Shown here: piece after piece, positions 54,151 to 62,474 of the stretch
Numbering within the stretch: position 1 is the first letter of the stretch
Layout: each line of letters begins with the position of its first letter
NCBI GenBank assembly: GCA_041748555.1
Contig: JBGTDA010000034.1
Span: 70,463 to 134,462, forward strand
Length of the DNA: 64,000 nucleotides
Reading direction: 5' to 3'
From: Rhodonellum sp041748555
GTDB taxonomy: Bacteria; Bacteroidota; Bacteroidia; Cytophagales; Cyclobacteriaceae
Program-made: the position numbers and the translations under genes
The notes under the pieces: generated by a model
Seen by the model: only the letters and a program-made list of their open reading frames with translations
Told to the model about the DNA's origin: nothing
Database searches by the model: none

Positions 54151-54936
54151 TTAAAAATCAGAATATTCAGTTGGATACAATAATCTTGTATCGTTTTTGG
54201 ATACCGTGTTTTGATACTCATCCATAACTTTCATTTTATCCCAATCAGGGTCGGATCCGAATGCTTTCCAATGCTCATCCCTCGATTTCATATCGGAAAA
54301 AGAAGTCATGTACATCAGATTTGGCATATTTGCTCCTGCAATTGTTTCTGCATAGAATATCGGATTGAAATCAAGTTTGTCGAAAATGGCAATTTCTCCT
54401 TCGTTGAACATCTTTACCTTCTGATTGTAAAGCCTTTCTGTTGCCGCCTCATAGCTTCTCAATTCATAGATTCTGTTTTTCTTGTCTCCTGTAACTTTGG
54501 ATTCCTTATAATTAGGCATTCCCGTAAAAGCCCGCAGCAAAGAAGTTTCGATTCTTTTGTATGGCGGATTGTCGTGGGCAGAATTTATATAGCTGCTACC
54601 TGAAGAAAGATATTGATTGTCCTTTGCCAGTTTGGCAGGTAGGTCCAGATAGGATTGCATGTTATTGAAAGGAATCAATACATATACCTTTTGCCCTGCA
54701 TCAGGTTGGGAAGCTACGGGTTTGAAAACACCCACTTTCTGGATTCCGTTTTTGTGAAGTGCTGGAAGTAATGAATTTTTCAGATAATCATCAATGAGAG
54801 ATTCCTGATCCTGATTTTCGATGTGGTAGGTTCTCAGTTCATAGAAGTCCCGATTAGAATTTTGGGCAAAGATGCCTGAGACCATAAAAAAGGCAATGAG
54901 TCCGAAGACTGCTTTCAATAAATTTTTTGATTTCAT
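54151..54936 (-). CDS. NIPSNAP family protein, exported
   Basis: 261 residues with a signal peptide (AVFGLIAFFMVSGIFAQ). Two NIPSNAP repeats: FYELRTYHIENQDQESLIDD near 31 and IYELRSYEAATERLYNQKVK near 150. Each begins with the conserved YELR..Y and ends in a long strand (for example AIFDKLDFNPIFYAETIAG). Exported NIPSNAP proteins are common in Bacteroidota; their ligand is unknown. Monocistronic with its own terminator. Confidence 0.9.
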   Translation of the reverse strand: MKSKNLLKAVFGLIAFFMVSGIFAQNSNRDFYELRTYHIENQDQESLIDDYLKNSLLPALHKNGIQKVGVFKPVASQPDAGQKVYVLIPFNNMQSYLDLPAKLAKDNQYLSSGSSYINSAHDNPPYKRIETSLLRAFTGMPNYKESKVTGDKKNRIYELRSYEAATERLYNQKVKMFNEGEIAIFDKLDFNPIFYAETIAGANMPNLMYMTSFSDMKSRDEHWKAFGSDPDWDKMKVMDEYQNTVSKNDTRLLYPTEYSDF

Positions 54937-55217
54937 GTGCTTTAGGTTTAAGGTTAATGTTTACAAGTCTTTTATTTAGTTTACATAATGAATGCCAAAA
55001 TAAGCATAAAGAATAAACGATGATGTCAAAAAGTGTTCAACGGGAATTTTTTGTTTGAACTTACCTTCCTCATCATAATTTGTTAAGTAAAAACAATTCA
55101 TGATTATGTTGAAAGATGGTGAAATTAAAGGTAATCCAAAGTGAAAAATAAACTATGTTCATTTTATTGAATTATTGATTTAAGATTTTCTAATTTTAAA
55201 AATAAATATCTGCAATT

Positions 55218-56474
55218 ATGCCACAAGCCAAATTTTATTTAAAAATCAATCCAAAGGAAGAGTGGGAACAGATATATCGAGAAGGTTGGAGATATCAAAG
55301 GGATTTCTTATATGTGGACAATGTCCATGGGGCACCTTGGAAGGAAGTTTTTGAATGGTACAAGCCTTGGGTGGATCATGTCCGACACCGATCCGATATG
55401 AATTATTTTGTTGATATTCTGGGAGGTGAGGTTTCGGTTGGACACAGTTATACTTCAGGTGGTGATCTTCCTTCGATCACCAATACTCCGATTGGATTAC
55501 TTGGGGCAGATTTTGAAATCCAAAATGGAAAATACAGGATCAAAAAGATTTATAACGGGGAAAGTTGGAATCCCAATATCAAAGCTCCTCTGGCTCAGCC
55601 GGGAATTGCTGTTGGCGAAGGTGACTATATACTGGCAGTCAACGGTAAAGAAATCAGTAGCAATGAGAACATTTACAGGCATTTTGAAGGCACAGCAAAC
55701 AAGCAGCTTAAAATCCGTGTCAACGACAAATCAGCTATGGAGGGATCAAGAGTTGTCACAGTTGTCCCGGTAGCTAATGAGAATATGCTCAGAATGATGG
55801 ACTGGGTGGAAGGAAACAGACGGAAAGTGGATGAGTTATCGGATGGTAAACTCGCTTACGTTTATGTCCCCAATACCGGAAATCCCGGATACACGTATTT
55901 CAACCGATATTATTTTGAGCAGCAGGATAAAAAGGGAGCTGTGATAGATGAAAGAAACAACGGCGGTGGGTCCGCCGCGGATTATATGCTGGATATCATG
56001 GCAAGGGAACTTCACGGCTATTTCAACAGCAGGGCGAATGACAGAAGACCATTTACCACACCGATGGCCGGGATATGGGGACCCAAAGTGATGCTGATCA
56101 ATGAAAGGGCCGGATCAGGTGGAGATCTTCTCCCCTACCTCTTCAGCAAAATGGAAATAGGACCGCTGATAGGTACACAAACCTGGGGTGGCTTGGTCGG
56201 AACCTGGGATACACCTCCATTTATAGATGGCGGACGAATGGTTGCGCCAAGAGGTGGATTTTACGATGTAGATGGCAATTGGGCAGTGGAGGGTGTGGGT
56301 ATTGCTCCTGATGTAAAAGTGGAGCAAGACCCGAAGTCGGTCATTGATGGTCACGATCCCCAACTTGAACGGGCTGTTCAGGTAGCCCCTGAACTTTTGG
56401 AAACCGAGGGAGTCGAATTAAAGCCGGAACCAAAGGCTCCGATACGATATTTCCGGCCTGAGAAGAAAAACTAA
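55218..56474 (+). CDS. S41 family peptidase, tricorn-type, lacking its propellers
   Basis: 418 residues without a signal peptide. The order matches the C-terminal half of tricorn-like S41 proteases: a helical core start WEQIYREGWRYQRDFLYVDN, GGEVSVGHSYTSGGD (the histidine of the tetrad), PDZ-like PGIAVGEGDYILAVNGKEIS, then LAYVYVPNTGNPGYTYFNRY, the nucleophile NERAGSGGDLLPYLF and VEGVGIAPDVKVEQDP (the glutamate region). Family members in Bacteroidota are about 1,000-1,100 residues with a signal peptide and TolB-like propellers in front; both are missing here. No remnant of them is visible in 54937-55217. Confidence 0.85.
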   Translation: MPQAKFYLKINPKEEWEQIYREGWRYQRDFLYVDNVHGAPWKEVFEWYKPWVDHVRHRSDMNYFVDILGGEVSVGHSYTSGGDLPSITNTPIGLLGADFEIQNGKYRIKKIYNGESWNPNIKAPLAQPGIAVGEGDYILAVNGKEISSNENIYRHFEGTANKQLKIRVNDKSAMEGSRVVTVVPVANENMLRMMDWVEGNRRKVDELSDGKLAYVYVPNTGNPGYTYFNRYYFEQQDKKGAVIDERNNGGGSAADYMLDIMARELHGYFNSRANDRRPFTTPMAGIWGPKVMLINERAGSGGDLLPYLFSKMEIGPLIGTQTWGGLVGTWDTPPFIDGGRMVAPRGGFYDVDGNWAVEGVGIAPDVKVEQDPKSVIDGHDPQLERAVQVAPELLETEGVELKPEPKAPIRYFRPEKKN

Positions 56475-56642
56475 AAACCGATGGGTTCATTTAATAATGG
56501 TTCTAAAGATTAATCTGCAGTTCATCCGCAAAAAGCTATAGGTTTGTATTGGATTTTGTATTTTCTTCAATTATATTTTCTATATCAAAGTAGGTATTGA
56601 ACTGGATTTTAACATGATGAAAGCTTTTTTAATATTGAACAT

Positions 56643-56680
56643 CAATTCCCTGAGCATTTATGAAAATGCTCAGGGAATTG
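56643..56680. promoter_or_regulatory. Perfect 17-bp inverted repeat upstream of the GH30 gene
   Basis: caattccctgagcattt and aaatgctcagggaattg are perfect reverse complements around a 4-base loop (atga). There is no T run on either side, so it is not a canonical terminator. It lies 88 bases before the GH30 start and 168 bases after the S41 stop, so it could be an operator, an mRNA hairpin or a weak terminator. Confidence 0.7.
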
Positions 56681-56768
56681 AATTTAAGGAGCAGTTGAAT
56701 TGTCCATCAAGATCCTTTTTCATAAACCAAAAAATCAGTAAACTGATGCATCACCCAACCCATAATCT

Positions 56769-58157
56769 ATGAATATCAAACTTTTCATTGTTTCTCTATT
56801 TATTATCCTGACAGGATGTAAAGAACCCAAAGAACCTGCCGCAGCGTGGTTGACAGACCTTGGTCAGAATATTCTGTTTGAACAACAGAAGGACATCGAA
56901 ATTACGGATGAGGGTGAGGATCTTCCTACCATTGAGGTTTTTGAGGAGATGACCTATCAGGAAATCGACGGATTTGGATTTACCTTAAGTCAAGGCAGTG
57001 CAAAGCATCTTTTGGGAATGAGCGAAAATGCAAGACAGGACCTACTCGTAGAACTTTTTGATCGCGATGATAAAAATATCGGCATCAGTTATTTGAGGCT
57101 ATCCATTGCTGCTTCTGACCTAAATGACTCCACCTTCTCTTACCATGATCTGGAAGAAGGTGAGTCAGATCCGGAGCTGGAAAAATTCGATCTTGGACCC
57201 GATCGTGAAGACGTCATTCCTGTTCTCAAACAGATTCTGGAAATCAATCCCGACATTATGTTAATGGGTTCGCCCTGGTCTCCCCCTGCTTGGATGAAAG
57301 ACAACAAAGACACCCGTGGAGGAATTCTGTTGCCTGAAAACTATGATGCCTATGCTTTGTATTTTGTTAAATATATCCAACAAATGGCTGATGAAGGAAT
57401 TACCATTGATGCCATAACAGTCCAGAATGAGCCGCTCCATCCGGGAAACAATCCCAGTCTTTTGATGGTGGCAGAAGAACAAAGGGATTTTATCAAAAAT
57501 CATTTGGGGCCTGCCTTTGAGGAACATGGAATTAAAACAAAAATTGTGGTTTATGATCACAATGCTGACCGGCCCGATTATCCCATCACCATTTTGGATG
57601 ATCCCGAAGCAAACCAATATGTGGACGGTTCGGCTTTTCACTTGTATGGTGGCGAGATTGAAGCCCTTTCTGAGGTGCACAAGGCACATCCCGACAAACA
57701 TATCTATTTTACGGAACAATGGATCGGAGCACCCGGGGATCTTCCGGGAGATTTGGTTTGGCACACAAAAAACCTGATTATTGGTGCTACCCGTAATTGG
57801 GCAAGGACAGTGCTGGAATGGAACCTAACCTCAGCACCCGATTTGAGGCCTTTCACAGATAGAGGCGGATGCAGCAGATGTCTCGGAGCAGTCACCATTG
57901 ATGGGGATTCTGTGACCAGAAATCCTGCTTATTATATCATTGCCCATGCTTCCAAGTTTGTATCGCCGGGGTCTATCCGGGTCGATTCCGGTATTGTAAA
58001 AGAGTTGCCGAATGTGGTTTTCAGAAATCCTGAAGGTAAGCTGGTCATCATTGTTTTGAACGAAACCAAAGCGGAAAAAGCATTTCAAATTAAAAGAGGT
58101 GAGGATTATCTTTCCACGATTTTAGGACCAGGGTCTGTGGCGACTTTGATTTGGTAG
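56769..58157 (+). CDS. Glycoside hydrolase family 30, lipoprotein
   Basis: 462 residues. Lipoprotein leader (LFIILTGC, Cys17). The (beta/alpha)8 barrel has QEIDGFGFTLSQGSAKHLLG, IGISYLRLSIAASDLND, and the two catalytic glutamates: Glu221 in TVQNEPLH and Glu316 in HIYFTEQWIG. The C-terminal beta domain starts near PGSIRVDSGIV. The family includes glucosylceramidases and endo-beta-1,6-glucanases; specificity is not fixed. It is the last + gene before a bidirectional terminator. Confidence 0.92.
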   Translation: MNIKLFIVSLFIILTGCKEPKEPAAAWLTDLGQNILFEQQKDIEITDEGEDLPTIEVFEEMTYQEIDGFGFTLSQGSAKHLLGMSENARQDLLVELFDRDDKNIGISYLRLSIAASDLNDSTFSYHDLEEGESDPELEKFDLGPDREDVIPVLKQILEINPDIMLMGSPWSPPAWMKDNKDTRGGILLPENYDAYALYFVKYIQQMADEGITIDAITVQNEPLHPGNNPSLLMVAEEQRDFIKNHLGPAFEEHGIKTKIVVYDHNADRPDYPITILDDPEANQYVDGSAFHLYGGEIEALSEVHKAHPDKHIYFTEQWIGAPGDLPGDLVWHTKNLIIGATRNWARTVLEWNLTSAPDLRPFTDRGGCSRCLGAVTIDGDSVTRNPAYYIIAHASKFVSPGSIRVDSGIVKELPNVVFRNPEGKLVIIVLNETKAEKAFQIKRGEDYLSTILGPGSVATLIW

Positions 58158-58184
58158 TAACATTAGGTATACTACTTTTCCTGT

Positions 58185-58233
58185 AAACCAAAAAAGTCAA
58201 TTCGAAAAAATTAAATTGACTTTTTTGGTTTTT
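58185..58233. terminator. Bidirectional terminator
   Basis: The arms aaaccaaaaaagtcaatt and aattgacttttttggttt pair perfectly around an 11-base loop, with T-rich ends on both strands. It lies between the GH30 gene and the converging exonuclease gene. Confidence 0.9.
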
Positions 58234-58280
58234 ATTATCAAGAAAGAAAATAATTTTTTGGATTAAAAAATACTTATTTC

Positions 58281-59651
58281 TCAAACCACCAGAATATTTT
58301 TCAAAGAAATTTTACTTAAAAAACTCCTTAAGATGTACTTCGATTCAGGATGAAGCTTTACTTTTTTGATACAATCCAATATTTCAGAGGGATGACTGAC
58401 AGGTTCGGAATTTTCTATAAAACCATATCCTGAAAAAACTCCCTTTTCAAAAAACAAAGCAGTTTGTTCGTCTAGTGTTCTTCCTTTTTCGCGAATTAAA
58501 ATATCTCCCGAATGTGTTTTCACTTCGCTTAAAAATGCCTGGGCCCTTTCGTTGTAAAACATGACATCTTCCTGTCCACAACATGCTCCTTTACATTTTT
58601 GGATCTGATAATCATAACAGGCTTCATGGCTTTTTTGGATGCCCGACAATTTGGGACATAAACCGTAAGCTTCGACATTATCCAGCAAAAATTTCCAAGC
58701 TTCAGAATGGGAATCAAAAGTCTGAACCGGTTTGACAGTAGGTCCTGTTTTGGCAACCTGAAACCTTAGAAACCCCAGATTGTCCTCATAAGAAATCAAT
58801 CCCCAATTGGTGGATTTAAACTTTTGGGCTCTGTTATACTTAGGCCATAATCTTTTGATTTCCAGTAATTCAATTAAACAGGCCAAAAATTCACTTCCGG
58901 TCAATTCCCAGCTGAAATCGTGAATTTCCGAACGCAAATCCAGCTTACTCTTATCTTTTGAAGTACCTGAAAAATGGCCTTTGAACCGGCTCCTGATATT
59001 GAGTGCCTTTCCCACATAAATGACCTGACCTTTGGAATCATGAAAGTAATAAACTCCCGTAGCCTCAGGTAACTGTAAGTATCTTTCACGCGAAATATGT
59101 GGTGGTAAAAAAGCTTCTCCGTTGTTTTTCCTCAAGGAATGGTTGATCACTTCAGGGTTTTCAAGATAAATTTTTCCGAACAAAATGGCTGTGGCTTCGG
59201 CGTCACCAAAGGCCCGATGCCTGTTGAGGATCCTGATATCCATCTGTTCACAGATTCTACCCAAGCTATAAGAACGGAAACCTGGAAATGCTTTTCTGCT
59301 TAACCTGACGGTACAGAGTTTAGGAGCATTGTAAATTAAACCTTCTTTCCTAAAAGCCTCTTTTATAAATCCGTAATCAAAGCTGACATTGTGCGCAACG
59401 AAAATTTTGTCCTTTAAAAAATCATACAATTCGGCCGCTTTCTCAGAAAAGGGCGGAGCATTTTCTACCATTTCCTGATTTATTCCTGTCAGCCCTGTGA
59501 TAAATCCCGGGATAAATCGTTGAGGATTGAGTAGCGTGTGAAACTGATCCACCACCCGGGTACCATCATGTACCAGAACGGCTATTTCCGTGATTCCTCC
59601 CTGAAGTGGATTTCCGCCTGTAGTCTCAATATCAACAATGGCAAACTGCAT
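58281..59651 (-). CDS. DEDDh exonuclease fused to a UvrC-like GIY-YIG domain
   Basis: 456 residues. Residues 1-165 are a DNA polymerase III epsilon-type exonuclease: AIVDIETTGGNPL (D, E), FVAHNVSFDYGFIKEAF (H/D) and LNRHRAFGDAEATAILF (HxxxxD). About 195-285 is a GIY-YIG domain, EATGVYYFHDSKGQVIYVGK and NIRSRFKGHFS, like the N-terminus of UvrC/Cho. After that CPKLSGIQ, ACYDYQIQKCKGACCGQE supplies four cysteines in the pattern that binds an iron-sulfur cluster in UvrC. This architecture is known and likely acts in repair; the polarity of its two activities is unknown here. It is divergent from the gene at 59729. Confidence 0.93.
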   Translation of the reverse strand: MQFAIVDIETTGGNPLQGGITEIAVLVHDGTRVVDQFHTLLNPQRFIPGFITGLTGINQEMVENAPPFSEKAAELYDFLKDKIFVAHNVSFDYGFIKEAFRKEGLIYNAPKLCTVRLSRKAFPGFRSYSLGRICEQMDIRILNRHRAFGDAEATAILFGKIYLENPEVINHSLRKNNGEAFLPPHISRERYLQLPEATGVYYFHDSKGQVIYVGKALNIRSRFKGHFSGTSKDKSKLDLRSEIHDFSWELTGSEFLACLIELLEIKRLWPKYNRAQKFKSTNWGLISYEDNLGFLRFQVAKTGPTVKPVQTFDSHSEAWKFLLDNVEAYGLCPKLSGIQKSHEACYDYQIQKCKGACCGQEDVMFYNERAQAFLSEVKTHSGDILIREKGRTLDEQTALFFEKGVFSGYGFIENSEPVSHPSEILDCIKKVKLHPESKYILRSFLSKISLKNILVV

Positions 59652-59728
59652 GTGGTGTTTTGTAATAAGTTATGGTAGTAGGATTCATGAATTATAACTA
59701 TCATTAACCCGTGTTTCGTTTCAATGCT

Positions 59729-61105
59729 ATGAAATTTACTTTAAACTTCCTGACTTTAATCTTCCTTCTGTCACCTTTTGTCGGATTTTCTCAGATTCAT
59801 CTTGAGGGTGAAGTAAAGATTGTTATGAAGGAAGGCCTGATCTCCGGAGATTTAAGACTTTCAAATATACCTGAAGTAAAAGGCTATAACATCCTGTTAA
59901 ACAAGGGAATGAACATACAATATTTTCAAAATTCGGAAAACCAGGTAATGCCTTATAGCGGCTATTATAACGGTAAAATGAGAGGTGAAGCATTGGCCTA
60001 TACTTTCATTGATGATCAAAGGACCCTTCAACCGCTTCCGGATCAGTTTTCCATAAAATATCGCGGGGCTTTTCCGGTATATACGGATACCCTCAATTCA
60101 TTTGATTTCAAGGGGCTGATTGCTTTTAATGGAAACACCCTTCGTGCAGCCGAGCAAAGTAAATGGTATCCCGTGATATATGATATTGCCAATGATCGGA
60201 TAATCGATAATTATACTTTCTCCATCCGGATTAACTGTGAAGATTGTCATACCGTATTCATCAACGGCGCCATGCCAAGTCCTGAATCAAACAGCCTGTT
60301 TGAATCTGCAATTCCAAGGCAGCTGATGCTGTACACCGGTGATTATACATTTATGGAAAGTAGGGGGAATTTTATTCTCAATGCGGATCTGGACACAATA
60401 ACCGCGGAACGAATATTCGGTGAAATTGAACTTGTGAAGGAATTTTATGCGGATAAAATGAATATGCCCTATGATGAAAAAATCTATCTGATATCACATA
60501 AAGCAATCACACCCTACCGCCCCGATCAATCCTGGGGCTTTGCCATTTTCCCCACTTTCGCCTATGCAGGAGTGGATTTCAAGACACTCATCAATGAGTC
60601 AGGAAAATTTGAGCCTGCTAATTTTGCCTTCTTTGCACATGAATTGGCACATTATTACTTCAACACGGGTATTCTCTCGGGAACTGAAGGATGGTTTTGG
60701 TTGGAATCCACAGCAGAATACCTATCCCTTAAAGCTTCCGAAAACTTTTTCCCCAATTACTATAAATCCAGGTTGAAAAGCTACGCTGAATTTCTTTTAA
60801 AAAAGAAGTACAAACCTATAAAATCAATTAAATCCATGGATGAAATTGATGAGGATTACCGTTATGTTTTTGGTCCTTTGATTCTGATAGTATTTGAAAA
60901 AGAATTCGGTCAGAAGGTTACATTCAATATACTCTCCGATCTGGTCAGGCTTTCAGAAAGTAAAAGTATCACTTTCGATGATTTTAGATATTTAGCTATG
61001 GAAGAAGGAATTACACCGGAAGCATATGGACAATTTGAAGAGGTCTACTTAACCAATCCCCTTGCTTTACAAAACACAATTAACAGTATAATGACACAAC
61101 CTTAA
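59729..61105 (+). CDS. Secreted gluzincin-type metallopeptidase
   Basis: 458 residues from ATG 59729, which starts directly at the signal peptide (FLTLIFLLSPFVGFSQ). A beta-rich N-terminal half precedes a peptidase domain with HELAHYYF (His304, Glu305, His308) and a downstream glutamate in WFWLESTAEYL (Glu326), giving HExxH-x17-E, one residue shorter than the usual M1 spacing; Glu330 is a second candidate. It resembles M1-family aminopeptidases and related gluzincins. No GAMEN-like exopeptidase motif was seen, so an aminopeptidase label is not safe. Confidence 0.8.
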   Translation: MKFTLNFLTLIFLLSPFVGFSQIHLEGEVKIVMKEGLISGDLRLSNIPEVKGYNILLNKGMNIQYFQNSENQVMPYSGYYNGKMRGEALAYTFIDDQRTLQPLPDQFSIKYRGAFPVYTDTLNSFDFKGLIAFNGNTLRAAEQSKWYPVIYDIANDRIIDNYTFSIRINCEDCHTVFINGAMPSPESNSLFESAIPRQLMLYTGDYTFMESRGNFILNADLDTITAERIFGEIELVKEFYADKMNMPYDEKIYLISHKAITPYRPDQSWGFAIFPTFAYAGVDFKTLINESGKFEPANFAFFAHELAHYYFNTGILSGTEGWFWLESTAEYLSLKASENFFPNYYKSRLKSYAEFLLKKKYKPIKSIKSMDEIDEDYRYVFGPLILIVFEKEFGQKVTFNILSDLVRLSESKSITFDDFRYLAMEEGITPEAYGQFEEVYLTNPLALQNTINSIMTQP

Positions 61106-61204
61106 ACCATTTATATAAAAACAGAATATTTCATATCTTATAATTAACTTATCAGGATTAAGTTTATTAAATTAAGCAGTAAAACAAAAAACCTTGAACT
61201 CAAA

Positions 61205-62443
61205 TTGAAAAGAAGAGATTTCGTGAAATTCGGATCATTGCTCTCTGCAGGAGCATTTTTACCCATACCCTTGGTTTCGGGATTATCCGATTTTGAGAAC
61301 GACAAACCCTATACTGTCGGTATTTTAGGATATGGTGACCGTGGTTCAGGTTTACATCGTGTCCTGAGCACCATGCCAAAAAAATTCCAGGTAACTGATA
61401 TTTGCGATAATCTTGATTTCAGATTAGCCAATGCCAAAAAGAATTTCCCTGCAATCAATTTCCGTTTTTACAAAGATTATAGAAAGATGATGGACAGGAC
61501 CGACTTAGATGTCATCGTTGTCGCTACTCCGTTATACCTTCATTATGAACATGCTAAAGCCGTTTTGGAGGCTGGAAAGCATCTTTATCTGGAAAAAACG
61601 ATGACTTTTATACCAGAAGAAACTTATGATTTGATTTCTTTAAGTCAGATGCATGACAACCAGATTATTCAGGTCGGACATCAATACAGATATTCGCCTC
61701 TATATTATAAGGTGAAAGAAATGATTGACAATGACTATTTGGGTAAAGTAACACAAATTGAGGCTCGCTGGGATAGAAATCACAGCTGGAGAAGGCCCGT
61801 TCCGTCTCCTGATCTGGAAAGACAGATCAACTGGAGAATGTATAAAGAATATTCCGGAGGACTTGCCGCCGAGCTGCTTTCCCACCAGATGGATTTTGTG
61901 CATTGGGCTTTCGATTGTGTGCCCAGCTCCATTTATGGAACGGGAGGAATAGACATGTTCAAGGATGGAAGAGAAACCTTTGATAATATTCAGGTTGCTG
62001 TCAGGTATGGAAACAAGGACATGATCGGGAATTTCGGTGCTACTTGCTCCAATCAGCATGAGGGATATTCGTTCAAGATCAAAGGTTCAAAAGGGATGGT
62101 TTCCCTGTTGATGGATGATGGTATTTTTTATCCTGAACCTGACCAAATTGCAGAACTTCAGGAAGTTGACGGTATATCAGGAGCAACAAAATTGAATTGG
62201 TCAGACAATAAAAAAGGAATCAAGCTGGTCAATGAACCCTTAAAAGACGGATCTTTTTATGCAATGGAAGACTTCCACAGATGCCTCCAAGAGAAAAGCA
62301 TTCCGCATTCAAATTTAATCAATGGAGGAAAAACAGCTATTGCAATTGCTTTGGCAAATAAATCTCTTGACGAAGGCGGGGAACAGCATTGGGAGTCGAA
62401 GTATAATTTTTTGGAAAATAGAGAACAGAATGTAGAAGGTTGA
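61205..62443 (+). CDS. Gfo/Idh/MocA family oxidoreductase, Tat-exported
   Basis: 412 residues, TTG start (there is no ATG in frame upstream, and reading from it gives MKRRDFVKFGSLLSAGAFL, a twin-arginine leader). NAD-binding fold: YTVGILGYGDRGSGLHRV, VIVVATPLYLHYEHAKAVLE, GKHLYLEKTMTFIPEETYDL (the EKTM variant of EKP) and IIQVGHQYRYSPLYYKVKEM. Exported members of this family process surface sugars in Bacteroidota; some use tightly bound NAD, such as alpha-galactosidase-type GH109. The family here is unclear. Confidence 0.9.
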   Translation: MKRRDFVKFGSLLSAGAFLPIPLVSGLSDFENDKPYTVGILGYGDRGSGLHRVLSTMPKKFQVTDICDNLDFRLANAKKNFPAINFRFYKDYRKMMDRTDLDVIVVATPLYLHYEHAKAVLEAGKHLYLEKTMTFIPEETYDLISLSQMHDNQIIQVGHQYRYSPLYYKVKEMIDNDYLGKVTQIEARWDRNHSWRRPVPSPDLERQINWRMYKEYSGGLAAELLSHQMDFVHWAFDCVPSSIYGTGGIDMFKDGRETFDNIQVAVRYGNKDMIGNFGATCSNQHEGYSFKIKGSKGMVSLLMDDGIFYPEPDQIAELQEVDGISGATKLNWSDNKKGIKLVNEPLKDGSFYAMEDFHRCLQEKSIPHSNLINGGKTAIAIALANKSLDEGGEQHWESKYNFLENREQNVEG

Positions 62444-62474
62444 GGAAACAAAGGTATCGATCCCCCTATACGTT

